Positions 23,922 through 32,255 of a stretch of 43,219 bases of DNA are shown one piece after another. The DNA comes from Trebonia sp036501515. GTDB lineage: Bacteria; Actinomycetota; Actinomycetes; Streptosporangiales; Streptosporangiaceae. Both the position numbers and the translations under genes were made by a program. Below the pieces are notes generated by a model that saw only the letters and a program-made list of their open reading frames with translations, did no database searches and was not told the origin of the DNA. The stretch lies in assembly GCA_036501515.1 (NCBI GenBank), contig DASYAD010000304.1:1-43219 (forward strand), written 5' to 3'. Within the stretch, counting starts at the first letter, position 1. Every line of letters starts with the position of its first letter.

Positions 23922-25019
23922 ATGGCTGACGACTTCGGATATCACATCGACCATCACGGCTCGCTGGTCAGGCCGGCGTCGCTGCTCGCCACCCGGGCGG
24001 CCGGCCCAGGCGCCGACGCGCTGGCGACGGCGACCGACGAGGCGGTGGTCACGCTCGCGCACGAGCTGCGCAGGCTGACGCTGAACGCGATGAGCGACGG
24101 CCAGTTCCGACGCGGCTACCTTGAGTCGGTCGTGCACGACCAGGTCGCCGGCTTCGCGCCCGCGGCCGGCGCCACGCCGCTGGCCGAACTGGCCGGGATC
24201 AGCGCCGCCCGGGTACGCGCGGTGCCCGACGCGGGCGCGCTGAGCGCTTCCGGGCGGCTGGCGCAGGCGGAGGCGGCGCCGGTCATCGCCACCGTCGACC
24301 GCTCGGTGTTCGTACAGCTGCCCTCGCCTGGCTACCTCGCGGCGGCCGGGTCCGCGCTGGTCAGCGCGGCCGACCTGGACGCGGTGCAGGCGGCCGGGGC
24401 GGCACTCGCGGCCATCCTGCGGGCCGAGATCACCGCGCTCGCGGCGGACGGCGTGATGTACGTGGCGCTGGAGAACCCGCTGTACGCGCCCCTGCTGACG
24501 GTGGACGGGCGGGCCGCCGCGGCGGCAGCGGGCATCGACGTGGCGGCCGCGCTGACCGCGCTTATCGAGGCCGACCGGGCGGTGTTCGCCGGGCTCGACG
24601 TGCACCCTGACTTCCGGGTCGGGCTTGACCTGACCGACAGCGGACCGCTGCCAGGCACCGCGTCGGGCTACGACACCGCCGCGGTCGCCGCGCTGCTCGA
24701 CGAGTCGCCGTTCCCCCGGTTCAGCATCGACTACCCGGCCGACCCCGCCACCAGGTTCCCGGTCGACCTAGTCAAGCCGGGCATCGTCATCAGCCTCGGC
24801 GTGGTCGACGTCGCCAGCCCCGCGGCCGAGGCCGTCGACGAGCTGCTCGACCGGCTCGACCCCATCGCCGGGGAACGCGGCGACGCGGACATCGCGGTCG
24901 CCACCAACGGCGGGTTCGCCCAGGTCGCCGACCAGCCGCTGATGACCGCGGCCGAGCAGCGGGCCAAGCTCCAGCTGGTCGAGATGGTCGCCAGGTACTA
25001 CTGGGGCAACGAGATCTGA
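23922..25019 (+). CDS. MetE C-terminal-like barrel protein lacking zinc cysteines
   Basis: The 365-residue protein matches the catalytic-barrel half of cobalamin-independent methionine synthase and its smaller relatives: LTLNAMSDGQFRRGYLE, FVQLPSPGY, and a C-terminus AEQRAKLQLVEMVARYYWG. In true methyltransferases a His-x-Cys and a later Cys bind zinc to activate a thiol. Here the sites read FRVGLDLTD and ATNGGF, and the whole protein has no cysteine. Zinc-thiolate chemistry should be lost, so it either carries out another reaction or uses a different nucleophile. Its neighbours are GlcG-like and catabolic genes; nearby O-demethylation makes a C1-related role conceivable only as a guess. GGAGG upstream supports ATG 23922. 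Confidence 0.8.
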   Translation: MADDFGYHIDHHGSLVRPASLLATRAAGPGADALATATDEAVVTLAHELRRLTLNAMSDGQFRRGYLESVVHDQVAGFAPAAGATPLAELAGISAARVRAVPDAGALSASGRLAQAEAAPVIATVDRSVFVQLPSPGYLAAAGSALVSAADLDAVQAAGAALAAILRAEITALAADGVMYVALENPLYAPLLTVDGRAAAAAAGIDVAAALTALIEADRAVFAGLDVHPDFRVGLDLTDSGPLPGTASGYDTAAVAALLDESPFPRFSIDYPADPATRFPVDLVKPGIVISLGVVDVASPAAEAVDELLDRLDPIAGERGDADIAVATNGGFAQVADQPLMTAAEQRAKLQLVEMVARYYWGNEI

Positions 25020-25030
25020 CCTGGCAGGAT

Positions 25031-25071
25031 ACCGGCGGGGGGGCCTTTCTGGCCGCCTCACCGCCGGTTTT
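25031..25071. terminator. Bidirectional terminator
   Basis: ACCGGCGG (25031-25038) pairs with CCGCCGGT (25061-25068). An inner GGCC-TTTCT-GGCC hairpin lies within, and TTTT follows. It sits between the converging MetE-like and substrate-binding genes, overlapping the stop of the latter. Confidence 0.75.
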
Positions 25072-26054
25072 CACGCCCCGGTCATCGAGCTGACGTTGAA
25101 CGTCGAGTCCTTCTCCGGGAGGAAGCCGAACTGGACCATGGCGCTGAGCACGCGCTGCAGCCGCTGCGGGTCGACCGACAGCGGGAATTCGGGCAGCGCC
25201 ATCACCGCCGCGGTCATCGCCGGCACCTGGAGGAACTTCTCCGTCGCCTGCTCGACCGCGCCGCGGTCGGTGTCGGCGATCTCCTGGCCCTTGGTCAGCG
25301 CGGACACGAATGCGCGGAGCGTCGCCGGGTACTTCTGCGCCCACTGCTGGGTCACCGCGAAACCCTGGATGGGGAAGTCCGTGGTGCCGCCCTGGTCCAG
25401 GTCGGCGACCTCGGTCAGGCCGTACTGCTCCTCGCCCTCGCTGACGAACGGCTCGGGCACCGGCGCCGCCGCCACCGCCTTCTTGCTGAGCATCGCGGGC
25501 GCCGCGGGGAGCGCGATGCCCGGCTTGAAGCGCACGTCCCTGGACGAGATGTCGTTGTCAGACAGCAGCGAGTCCACCAGCAGGGTGGCGATGTCGCCGG
25601 ACGCCGCGACCGAGATCGTGCTGCCCTTGAGCTGGGTGACCGACTTGATCTTGGACGTGGCCGGCGCGAGGAGCGCGAGCTCGTTCGGCTGCAGGACCGA
25701 GGCCTCGGCGATGATCTTCAGGCGCGCGCCGTCCTCCATCTCGTTGTCGAGGTAGGTGACGTAGTCCGCGCTCGAGATGTCGTAGGTGCCCTTCTCGATC
25801 CCGGTGACGGTCGCCTGGCTGCCGCTGTACACCTCGTCGATCTTGACGTTCAGCCCGGCCGCCGCGAACAGGCCGTCCATCTGGGCGATGTACAGGCCGG
25901 CCGAGTCGATCGACGGGAAGTCAGCGACGGTAATGTCCGGTTTCTCCGGGCTGGCCGCCTGGGCGCCGTTCGAGCAGGCAGCGGTGGCCGCGGCAAGGCT
26001 GAGCGCGATCGCCGCGGCGACGGCGAAGCGCGGGCGAATACCGCAGAACCGCAT
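25071..26054 (-). CDS. ABC transporter substrate-binding lipoprotein, NMT1/SsuA-like
   Basis: The 327-residue protein has a lipoprotein signal with LAAATAACSNG (C27) and a periplasmic-type binding fold: ITVADFPSIDSAGLYIAQMDGLFAAAGLNV, GTYDISSADYVTYL, LKGSTISVAASGD and VPEPFVSEGEEQYGL. This pattern is seen in binding proteins for aliphatic sulfonates, thiamine precursors and aromatic acids such as phthalates. It lacks its own permease and ATPase in the window, so it either borrows components or acts as a receptor. ATG at 26052-26054 follows CAGGGAG. A large inverted repeat lies 20 bases upstream. Confidence 0.88.
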   Translation of the reverse strand: MRFCGIRPRFAVAAAIALSLAAATAACSNGAQAASPEKPDITVADFPSIDSAGLYIAQMDGLFAAAGLNVKIDEVYSGSQATVTGIEKGTYDISSADYVTYLDNEMEDGARLKIIAEASVLQPNELALLAPATSKIKSVTQLKGSTISVAASGDIATLLVDSLLSDNDISSRDVRFKPGIALPAAPAMLSKKAVAAAPVPEPFVSEGEEQYGLTEVADLDQGGTTDFPIQGFAVTQQWAQKYPATLRAFVSALTKGQEIADTDRGAVEQATEKFLQVPAMTAAVMALPEFPLSVDPQRLQRVLSAMVQFGFLPEKDSTFNVSSMTGA

Positions 26055-26073
26055 TGTTCTCCCTGCTAATTCG

Positions 26074-26099
26074 GCATGTCCCGGCTAACCGGCACATGC
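26074..26099. promoter_or_regulatory. Inverted repeat upstream of the NMT1-like gene
   Basis: GCATGT-C-CCGG (26074-26084), spacer CTAA, CCGG-C-ACATGC (26089-26099). Ten of eleven arm positions pair. It is 19 bases before the ATG and is therefore either an operator or a leader hairpin just ahead of the ribosome-binding site. Confidence 0.5.
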
Positions 26100-26254
26100 G
26101 TTAAAACCATTCGTCGATCATCCAGCGATGTGACAGGGGTCTCAATCACACGGCGGAACCGGTCCGCCCGGTCGGCGAATCATAAGGTTTCAAATGCCGC
26201 AGGAGTCACCATGAGTCACTAAAAGAGCACAGATCCGCATTAGCTGGAACGCGA

Positions 26255-26287
26255 ACGGGCGGTCGGGCGCAGGGCCCGGCCGCCCGT
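26255..26287 (-). terminator. Terminator of the sugar-type ABC importer operon
   Basis: ACGGGCGG-T-CGGGC (26255-26268) pairs with GCCCG-G-CCGCCCGT (26274-26287) in a 14-bp stem with one wobble and a 5-base loop, 20 bases past the permease stop. There is no T-tract, as usual in this genome. Confidence 0.75.
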
Positions 26288-26307
26288 CCGGAGGGGCGTC
26301 GGAGTGG

Positions 26308-27357
26308 CTAAGTGGCCCGGCGGTGCAGCAGGGTGGAGATCGTCACGGCGATCACCAGCACGCCGCCGTAGAAGACCTGGGAGACCCACGCCTCAAGGCC
26401 GAGCAGCTGCAGTCCGAGGATGCCGGTCTCGAGGAAGTAGATGCCGACCAGCGTGCCGAGCGGGTTGAAACGGCCCGGCTCGAAGATCGCGGTGCCGAGG
26501 AAGACCGCCGCGAACGTCGGCAGCAGGTAGCTGTCGGAGGTGGTCGGGTTGTAGCCGCCGATGGCGGCCACTGCGATGACCGCGCCGATGCCGGACAGCA
26601 GGCCGGCGAAGACGAACGAGCCGAACCTGATCCGGTCGACCCGCACGCCGGACAGCCGGCTGACCTCCCGGCTCGCGCCGACGAAGCGCATGTGCCGGCC
26701 GAGCGGGGTGAACGCCAGCAGGTAGGCGAAGCCGAGCACCAGCACGATGCCGTAGTAGAAGGAGATTGGCAGGCCGCCGACGTCCGTGTTGGCGATCTTC
26801 TGGAACCCGCTCGGCAGGCCGCTGATCGTGTTCAAGTCGGACATCCACAGCGAGATGCCCTCAAGCAGCGTGGACATGCCGAGCGTGACCACGATGGTGT
26901 TCACGTTCAGCTTCACCACCAGGAAGCCGTTGACGGCGCCGACCAGCACGCATGCGAGGACCGCGACGATCGAGGCCGGCCATACGTTCCAGCCGTGGTT
27001 GACGACCAGGACGGGCAGGATCGTCGCGCCGAAGCCGAAGACCGCCGGCACTGACAGGTCGACGAACTCGCCCACGACGATCGTGCAGATCAGCGCCATC
27101 GTCATGAAGACCAGCGCGTACTGCGAGCCGAAGATCGTCTGGAACGTCCCGGTGTGCGGGAACAGGCTCGGCTCAGTGCCCCAGTAGACCGCGATCATCG
27201 CGGCCCACACGACGAGGATGGCGAACCGCGGCGCTAGCTGCTTGCCTGCGAACAGCGAGCGTCGCTCCCTGGCATGACCGCCTGGACCGGCCGGCTGCCC
27301 CTGAGCCTCGGTGCCGGCCACTGCGACATCGCCGGCGTCGTCTCGGGTGGTGTCCAT
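26308..27357 (-). CDS. ABC transporter permease, RbsC/ribose-xylose type
   Basis: The 349-residue membrane protein of the monosaccharide-type (CUT2) importer family has about nine hydrophobic segments, beginning FAILVVWAAMIAVYW. Family markers include TIVVGEFVDLSVPAVFGFGA, LVGAVNGFLVVKLNVNTIVVTLGM (two adjoining motifs), LGRHMRFVGASREVSRLSGV, the coupling loop to the ATPase, and AAVFLGTAIF. The start ATG at 27355-27357 overlaps the ATPase stop (TGATG), so the genes are coupled. A longer upstream reading is antisense-like and not conserved. With only one permease gene, it probably forms a homodimer. Confidence 0.92.
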   Translation of the reverse strand: MDTTRDDAGDVAVAGTEAQGQPAGPGGHARERRSLFAGKQLAPRFAILVVWAAMIAVYWGTEPSLFPHTGTFQTIFGSQYALVFMTMALICTIVVGEFVDLSVPAVFGFGATILPVLVVNHGWNVWPASIVAVLACVLVGAVNGFLVVKLNVNTIVVTLGMSTLLEGISLWMSDLNTISGLPSGFQKIANTDVGGLPISFYYGIVLVLGFAYLLAFTPLGRHMRFVGASREVSRLSGVRVDRIRFGSFVFAGLLSGIGAVIAVAAIGGYNPTTSDSYLLPTFAAVFLGTAIFEPGRFNPLGTLVGIYFLETGILGLQLLGLEAWVSQVFYGGVLVIAVTISTLLHRRAT

Positions 27358-29000
27358 CAGCTGGCCACCCCTTTCCAGTTGGTTTCCTGGTCCTGCGGGC
27401 GCCGCGCGTCGCCGGCGCCGCCAGCCGATCCGAACGTGGCGTGGATGATGTCGTCCTGAGTCATATCGCCGGTCAGTTCCGCGGTCACCTGGCCCTCGCG
27501 GAACACCAGCACCCGGTCGCAGAGCACCGCGAGGTCCGCGGCGTCGACCGATGAGATGATCACGCCGCAGCCGCCGGCCGCGGCCTCGCGGATCGCGTCG
27601 ATGATGTCGTGCCTGGCCCCGACGTCGACCGCCTGGGTCGGCTCGTGCAGCACCAGCAGGGCGGGCTTGCCCGCCAGCCACTTGCCGAGCAGCACCTTCT
27701 GCTGGTTGCCGCCGGACATGGTGCCGACCAGCTTGTGCGGGTCAGGCGGCTTGATGTCGAGCTTCTTGATCATGGCGGCCGTCTCCTCGGCCTGCCAGCC
27801 GCCGCCGATGCGCAGCCGGCCGCCGCGCTCGCGCACCCGCGGCAGCGTGAGGTTCTGGGTCACGGTCATGTCGCCGGCCAGCCCCTGCTCAAGGCGGCGC
27901 TCGGCTACGAAGGCGACTCCTGCCCTGATGAACTCCTCGTTCGAGTCGCGCCGCGGCTTGAGGCTGAGCTTCTTGCCGTTGACGGTCAGCGACCCGGCCC
28001 GGGCCTCGCGCGCGCCGCCGACCGCCTCGGCGGCCGCGACCGCACCGGAGCCGACCAGGCCGGTCATGCCGACGATCTCGCCCTTCCGCACGTCGAGGTC
28101 AAAGTCCCTGACCGAACGGACGACCAGGTGGCGGACCTCGGCGGCCGGCTCGTCGGTGGCGTGGCTGGCGACCCGGTTCTGGGTGACCAGGTGCCGGCCG
28201 AGCATCAGCCGGGTCAGGCCCGCCTCGTCGGTTTCCTTGGTCGGGATACCCGTCTCGACGACCTGTCCGTCGCGCATGACCGTGACCCGGTCGGTCACCT
28301 CCACGACCTCTTCGAGCTGGTGGGAGATCATCAGCACCGAGGCGCCGCTGTCGATGACGCCGCGGACCAGGCGGAAGAACCGGCCGCGGGCCGACTTGCC
28401 CATCGCCCGGGTGGACTCGTCGAAGATGATCAGGCCGCCGCCGGGCTCGTGGTCCTGCATCGCCCGGGCGATCGCGACCGCCGCCCGGTCTTCCGCGGAC
28501 AGCTCGCCCACCACGTCGTTCACGTCGACGTCGGCGCCGAGCCTGGTGAGGACCGCGCTGACGGCCGCGCGCTCCGCCTTGCCGTCGATCCTGCGCAGCA
28601 GGCCGCCGGACGCCTTGAACCGGCCGAGCCTGACGTTCTCCCAGACCGTCCGGTCGTCCACCAGACCGAGGTTCTGGTGGACGACCGACAGTCCGGCGGC
28701 GCGGGCCTCGAGCGGGCGGACGGGCAGCGCGAGCGCCCGCCCGTCCACCGTGATGCTGGCACCGGGGTCTGGCGTGTAGATCCCGGTCAAGATCTTGACC
28801 AGGGTCGACTTGCCGCAGCCGTTCTGGCCTACCAGGCCGTGCAGCTCCCCGGGTGCGATGCTCAGCCCGATGTCGCGCAGCACCCGTGCCGACCCGAAGG
28901 CCTTGGACAGGTGCGCGACCTCGAGGCGGTGCTGCCCTGTGCCGTCAGGCTGCCGCGCCCCTGACGGTCCGGCCTGCGAGTCGGACACGACTGCATTCAC
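27357..29000 (-). CDS. ABC transporter ATP-binding protein, RbsA/XylG type, double NBD
   Basis: The 547-residue protein has two nucleotide-binding domains. NBD1 has Walker A GQNGCGKST, but a divergent signature LSAEDR and Walker B LIIFDEST. NBD2 has the expected degenerate P-loop (GLVGSGAVAAAE), a good signature MSGGNQQKV, and Walker B VLHEPTQAVDVGA with His in place of the usual Asp before the catalytic Glu. Such drift suggests unusual energetics, but the same changes occur in actinobacterial paralogs as far as I recall. It lies between the binding-protein and permease genes in one operon, overlapping the permease start. Confidence 0.9.
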   Translation of the reverse strand: MNAVVSDSQAGPSGARQPDGTGQHRLEVAHLSKAFGSARVLRDIGLSIAPGELHGLVGQNGCGKSTLVKILTGIYTPDPGASITVDGRALALPVRPLEARAAGLSVVHQNLGLVDDRTVWENVRLGRFKASGGLLRRIDGKAERAAVSAVLTRLGADVDVNDVVGELSAEDRAAVAIARAMQDHEPGGGLIIFDESTRAMGKSARGRFFRLVRGVIDSGASVLMISHQLEEVVEVTDRVTVMRDGQVVETGIPTKETDEAGLTRLMLGRHLVTQNRVASHATDEPAAEVRHLVVRSVRDFDLDVRKGEIVGMTGLVGSGAVAAAEAVGGAREARAGSLTVNGKKLSLKPRRDSNEEFIRAGVAFVAERRLEQGLAGDMTVTQNLTLPRVRERGGRLRIGGGWQAEETAAMIKKLDIKPPDPHKLVGTMSGGNQQKVLLGKWLAGKPALLVLHEPTQAVDVGARHDIIDAIREAAAGGCGVIISSVDAADLAVLCDRVLVFREGQVTAELTGDMTQDDIIHATFGSAGGAGDARRPQDQETNWKGVAS

Positions 29001-29007
29001 TCCTTTG

Positions 29008-30192
29008 TCACCCCACGCCCCAGAGCTTTTCGAACGAGCTCTGGTAGGACGAGTCGCCGAACCAGGCGCCAGACCCCTGGGCCGCGTTCGTGACCTGGAT
29101 CGTACCGATATTGTCCTTGGTGAACAGCCGCGACGGGAACGTCTCGTTCGCCGGGCCGGTCTTGGTCGCCATTCGCAGGATCTCGTCGGTCAGCGCCCAG
29201 CCAGCGTAGGCCTGGTCGACCGCTACCACGGCCTTGACCTGCGTGTTGCCCTTAAGCAGTCCGAGGCCGTTCACCGAGCCGCCGGCGACCGACAGCGAGA
29301 TGTCGGTCTTGTTGGACTGCTGGATGCCCTGCACCGTGGCCTGGAGGCTGTCCTCGAACTCGGTGTAGTAGTAGGTCGCGTCCGGGTTCTGCAGCAGGGC
29401 CGAGCTGGTGGCCGAGGCGATCAGCGCGGTCGTCGACGCGGTGATCTGCTTGACGGTGACCGTGCAGGCCGGGCAGTACTGCTTGTAGATGTCAAGCGAG
29501 TCGGTCACGTACTGGATGGACGACGGGGAGTCGGCCTCCTCGGCGATGATCGCGTTGGCCTTGCCCGCCGAGTCGGCGATCATCCACCAGGCGATCTGCG
29601 TCGGCTGGTTGGTCACGCCCTCGACGTAGGAGACGGAGTTGGTGTTCTTGGTACCGGACGGCGGGTACTGGTCGGCGATGATGACCGGGATGCCCTTGCC
29701 CGTGGCCGCGTTGAACGCGTTCTCGGCCATGCCGTACGGAATCGAGTCGGCGATGATGCCGGCCGCGCCTGCCCCGCTCGCCTGGCTGACGCACGAGGCG
29801 ATCGCGGCCGGCTGGGCGTTGCCGTTGCAGACCTGCAGCTTGGCGCCGACGGAGGCGAGCGCGGTCTTCATGGTCGCCGCGGTCACGACGAAACCGGGGA
29901 TGAACTGGATGAGCGGGATGTAGTAGAACGTCTTGCCCTTAAGGCTGGACACGTTCGACACGCTCGTCGTCGGAACGGGGTAGGCGCTGGTGGTCGCCTC
30001 AAGCTGAGTGACCATCTGCTGGGCCTTCGCCGCCCCGGACGACGCCGAGCTAGTCGCGGAGGCTGAAGAGCTTGCCGAGGTCGCCGACCCGGCTGCCGTG
30101 CTGCTGCTTGAGCTCGAACTGCAGGCCGCGAGCAGGGCCGCCGCGGTCAGCGCGGCGCCCGGCGCGAGCCAGCGCTTCCATTTATGCGTCAT
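29008..30192 (-). CDS. Sugar-type ABC transporter substrate-binding lipoprotein
   Basis: A 394-residue type I binding protein. The signal ends with ALLAACSSSSS (lipid Cys C24), followed by a Ser/Ala-rich linker to about residue 60. The mature part has GKTFYYIPLIQFIPGF, AAGIIADSIPYG, GIPVIIADQYPP, PDATYYYTEFEDSL and VKAVVAVDQAYAGWALTDEI, the Rossmann strands of the ribose/galactose-binding group. The ligand may be a sugar, polyol or, given the neighbours, an aromatic glycoside or acid. GGAGG and the signal-peptide start favour ATG 30190-30192. It is the first gene of the binding protein-ATPase-permease operon. Confidence 0.9.
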   Translation of the reverse strand: MTHKWKRWLAPGAALTAAALLAACSSSSSSSTAAGSATSASSSASATSSASSGAAKAQQMVTQLEATTSAYPVPTTSVSNVSSLKGKTFYYIPLIQFIPGFVVTAATMKTALASVGAKLQVCNGNAQPAAIASCVSQASGAGAAGIIADSIPYGMAENAFNAATGKGIPVIIADQYPPSGTKNTNSVSYVEGVTNQPTQIAWWMIADSAGKANAIIAEEADSPSSIQYVTDSLDIYKQYCPACTVTVKQITASTTALIASATSSALLQNPDATYYYTEFEDSLQATVQGIQQSNKTDISLSVAGGSVNGLGLLKGNTQVKAVVAVDQAYAGWALTDEILRMATKTGPANETFPSRLFTKDNIGTIQVTNAAQGSGAWFGDSSYQSSFEKLWGVG

Positions 30193-30218
30193 TGCGTTTG
30201 GATCCTCCATCCCACCGC

Positions 30219-30235
30219 TCACGTCATACGCGTGA
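30219..30235. promoter_or_regulatory. Palindrome upstream of the importer operon
   Basis: TCACG-TCATACG-CGTGA lies 27 bases before the binding-protein ATG, overlapping the last codons of the ABM gene. It is a likely operator for the importer; the binder is unknown. Confidence 0.45.
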
Positions 30236-30614
30236 ACGCTTGTTTTCTACTCCGTAACTCATGTCGCGTGGCGAACGCTAAGGCTTCGCCATCCGCGACT
30301 GAGGGATCCGGCCGCCGCTCAATGCCCGCAAGCGGGACCAGGTCAAGCCGGATCCGGTCCTCCAGCGCGGGCAGGACGACCCCGGCCAGCCAGGTGCCGA
30401 AATGCGGGGTGGCCCGGTGCGCGGCGAAGGCGTCCTCGTCGGCGTAACGCTCGAAGAGGACGAACAGCGCGGGGTCATTCGGGTCGCGGAACACCTGGTA
30501 GTCACGGTTTCCCGGCTCCGCCCTGGTGGGCGCCACCATGTTCCTCAGTGCTTCCTCGACGCGGTCCGTTTCACCCGCGCGCACCCGGTACTGGGCGATG
30601 ACCACGAATTCCAT
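30219..30614 (-). CDS. Antibiotic biosynthesis monooxygenase (ABM)-domain protein
   Basis: The 131-residue protein has the ferredoxin-like ABM fold: EFVVIAQYRVRAGETDRVEEAL, EPGNRDYQVFRDPNDPALFVLFERYADEDAF (adjacent segments) and HRATPHFGTWLAGVV. In the family such small proteins oxidise quinols or aromatic polyketides without cofactors, or act as YgiN-like quinol monooxygenases. Residues after about 97 form a polar Arg-rich tail not typical of the family, which runs into the importer promoter region; the stop may have shifted recently. ATG 30612-30614 after AGAGG is the likely start, with TTG 30620 as an alternative. It probably heads the importer transcript or has its own. Confidence 0.82.
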   Translation of the reverse strand: MEFVVIAQYRVRAGETDRVEEALRNMVAPTRAEPGNRDYQVFRDPNDPALFVLFERYADEDAFAAHRATPHFGTWLAGVVLPALEDRIRLDLVPLAGIERRPDPSVADGEALAFATRHELRSRKQAFTRMT

Positions 30615-30708
30615 CGTCAACCTCTCATACAGACTGCGGGAATTCTGTCTGCAGAGGCTCGCCCGGGGGAATCGCCCTAGCGTACATCTAAGGTTGCGCC
30701 GCAGACTG

Positions 30709-30737
30709 CTGACCTGGCCTTCACGGCTTCTTAGGAT
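30709..30737 (+). promoter_or_regulatory. Promoter of the ALDH operon
   Basis: CTGACC (30709-30714), a 17-base spacer and TAGGAT (30732-30737). Copies of CAGACTGC lie at about 30629 and 30702, with the inverted GTCTG near 30648; these may be activator sites. The leader to the ALDH ATG is about 120 bases. Confidence 0.5.
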
Positions 30738-30866
30738 GACCAGCGCCGCGTCTTAACGGGCGGGGCACCGGTGCGCCAGGCCAGCGCGTCACGGCCGCCA
30801 CGGCCGCGGGCGCCGCGGGCGGCAGCGCATCCGGTTCCGATAGCTCGATGGGGAAGCAGAGGCTCG

Positions 30867-32255
30867 ATGCTGGAAGTCAGGGACCCGGCCGACGTACGTT
30901 CCGTCGTCGCGGAAGTGCCGGCGATGACCGCGGCCGAGGTGGCGGCGGCGTACGACCGCGCCAGGGCGGCGTTCGAGGGCTGGCGCCGGGTCAACCCGCT
31001 TGACCGCGCGGCGGTGCTCACCCGGGCCGCGGACCTCATCAGGGCCCGCGTTGACGACGGCGCCGTGACGCTGGTCAGGGAAAACGGCAAGACGCTGGCC
31101 GAGGCCAGGACCGAGGTGACCAAGACCGCCGACTTCCTCGACTACTACGCGTCCTTCGCCCGCCAGCCCTGGGGCGAGCTGCTGTCCGACGCGCGGCCAG
31201 GCACGTCGACCTCGGTACGGGTCGAGCCGATCGGTGTGGTGCTCGCCATCTGCCCGTGGAACGACCCGCTGATCACCCCGGCCAGGAAGCTGGGCCCGGC
31301 GCTGGTCGCCGGCAACGCGGTGGTGCTGAAGGCGGCCTCGCAGACGCCCGGTATCGCGATCTGGGCCGCCGCCCTGCTGGCCGAGGCGGGCCTGCCCGAC
31401 GGGGTGGTCCAGGTGGTCACCGGCCGCAACAGCGAGATCTCGGACGCGCTGCTCGCCGCACCCGACGCCGTCACCTTCACCGGCTCCAACGAGGTCGGCG
31501 CCTACCTGCGCCGCACGCTGGCCGACCGCAACGTGCGGCTGCAGGCCGAGCTCGGCGGCAAGAACGTGTCGGTGGTGCTCGCCGACGCCGACCTCGACAT
31601 GGCCGCGGCGACGCTCGTCAGCGCCGCGTTCGCGCAGGCGGGCCAGCGGTGCACCGCCACCAGCCGGCTGATCGTCGAGGAGACCGTGGCCGCTGACCTG
31701 CAGGCGCGGCTGCGGGAGAAGATGACCCAGATCGTGGTCGGTCCAGGGCTCGACCCGGCGACCACGATGGGACCGCTGTCCTACGCGGGGCACCGCGACG
31801 GAGTGCTCGAGCACATCGAGCGGGCGCGGAAGGAAGGCGCCGCGGTCATCGCAGGCGGCGGCGCGCCGGCGGCCGGCGAGCTCGCCTACGGCTGCTACGT
31901 CGAGCCGACCCTGATCAGCGTGAGCCCCGCGCAGTCGCTGTGGCGCGAGGAGGTGTTCGGCCCGGTTCTCGCGGTCACCACCGCGGGCGGGTTCGACGAG
32001 GCGGTGCGGCTGGCCAACGACACCGTCTACGGCCTGGCCGCCGCGGTGTTCACCACCAGCCTGACGTACGCGAACAAGTTCATTGATCTCGCCGAGGCCG
32101 GCCAGGTGGCGGTGAACCTGCCGACCGCCGGCTGGGACGTGCACCACCCGTTCGGCGGGTTCCACGAGTCCGGCTCCGCCTTCAAGGAGCAGGGCAGCCC
32201 CGGTATCCGCTTCTACACGCGGATCAAGACGGCCGCGACGAGGTTCGTGTGGTAG
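30867..32255 (+). CDS. Aldehyde dehydrogenase family protein
   Basis: A 462-residue NAD(P)-dependent aldehyde dehydrogenase. Catalytic residues are visible: C262 in QRCTATSR, E228 in QAELGGKN, and cofactor-binding K155 in VVLKAASQT with ICPWNDPL nearby. The N-terminus is short: the usual opening strand YINGEW is missing, and the frame upstream (to a GTG at 30771) is Arg/Pro-rich and not family-like. It could be a natural short form. It heads a tight operon; the next gene overlaps it by 7 bases. A role in oxidising an aldehyde from aromatic or side-chain breakdown is inferred. Confidence 0.88.
   Translation: MLEVRDPADVRSVVAEVPAMTAAEVAAAYDRARAAFEGWRRVNPLDRAAVLTRAADLIRARVDDGAVTLVRENGKTLAEARTEVTKTADFLDYYASFARQPWGELLSDARPGTSTSVRVEPIGVVLAICPWNDPLITPARKLGPALVAGNAVVLKAASQTPGIAIWAAALLAEAGLPDGVVQVVTGRNSEISDALLAAPDAVTFTGSNEVGAYLRRTLADRNVRLQAELGGKNVSVVLADADLDMAAATLVSAAFAQAGQRCTATSRLIVEETVAADLQARLREKMTQIVVGPGLDPATTMGPLSYAGHRDGVLEHIERARKEGAAVIAGGGAPAAGELAYGCYVEPTLISVSPAQSLWREEVFGPVLAVTTAGGFDEAVRLANDTVYGLAAAVFTTSLTYANKFIDLAEAGQVAVNLPTAGWDVHHPFGGFHESGSAFKEQGSPGIRFYTRIKTAATRFVW

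Noticed and set aside
26212..26223. Three-codon leader peptide after GGAG
   Set aside because: GGAG followed by ATG AGT CAC TAA is on the strand opposite to both neighbouring genes, so no regulatory target exists.
27609..28964. Plus-strand open frame of about 450 codons
   Set aside because: Antisense to the ABC ATPase. It has Arg/Asp/Gly-rich low-complexity text and no recognisable domain.
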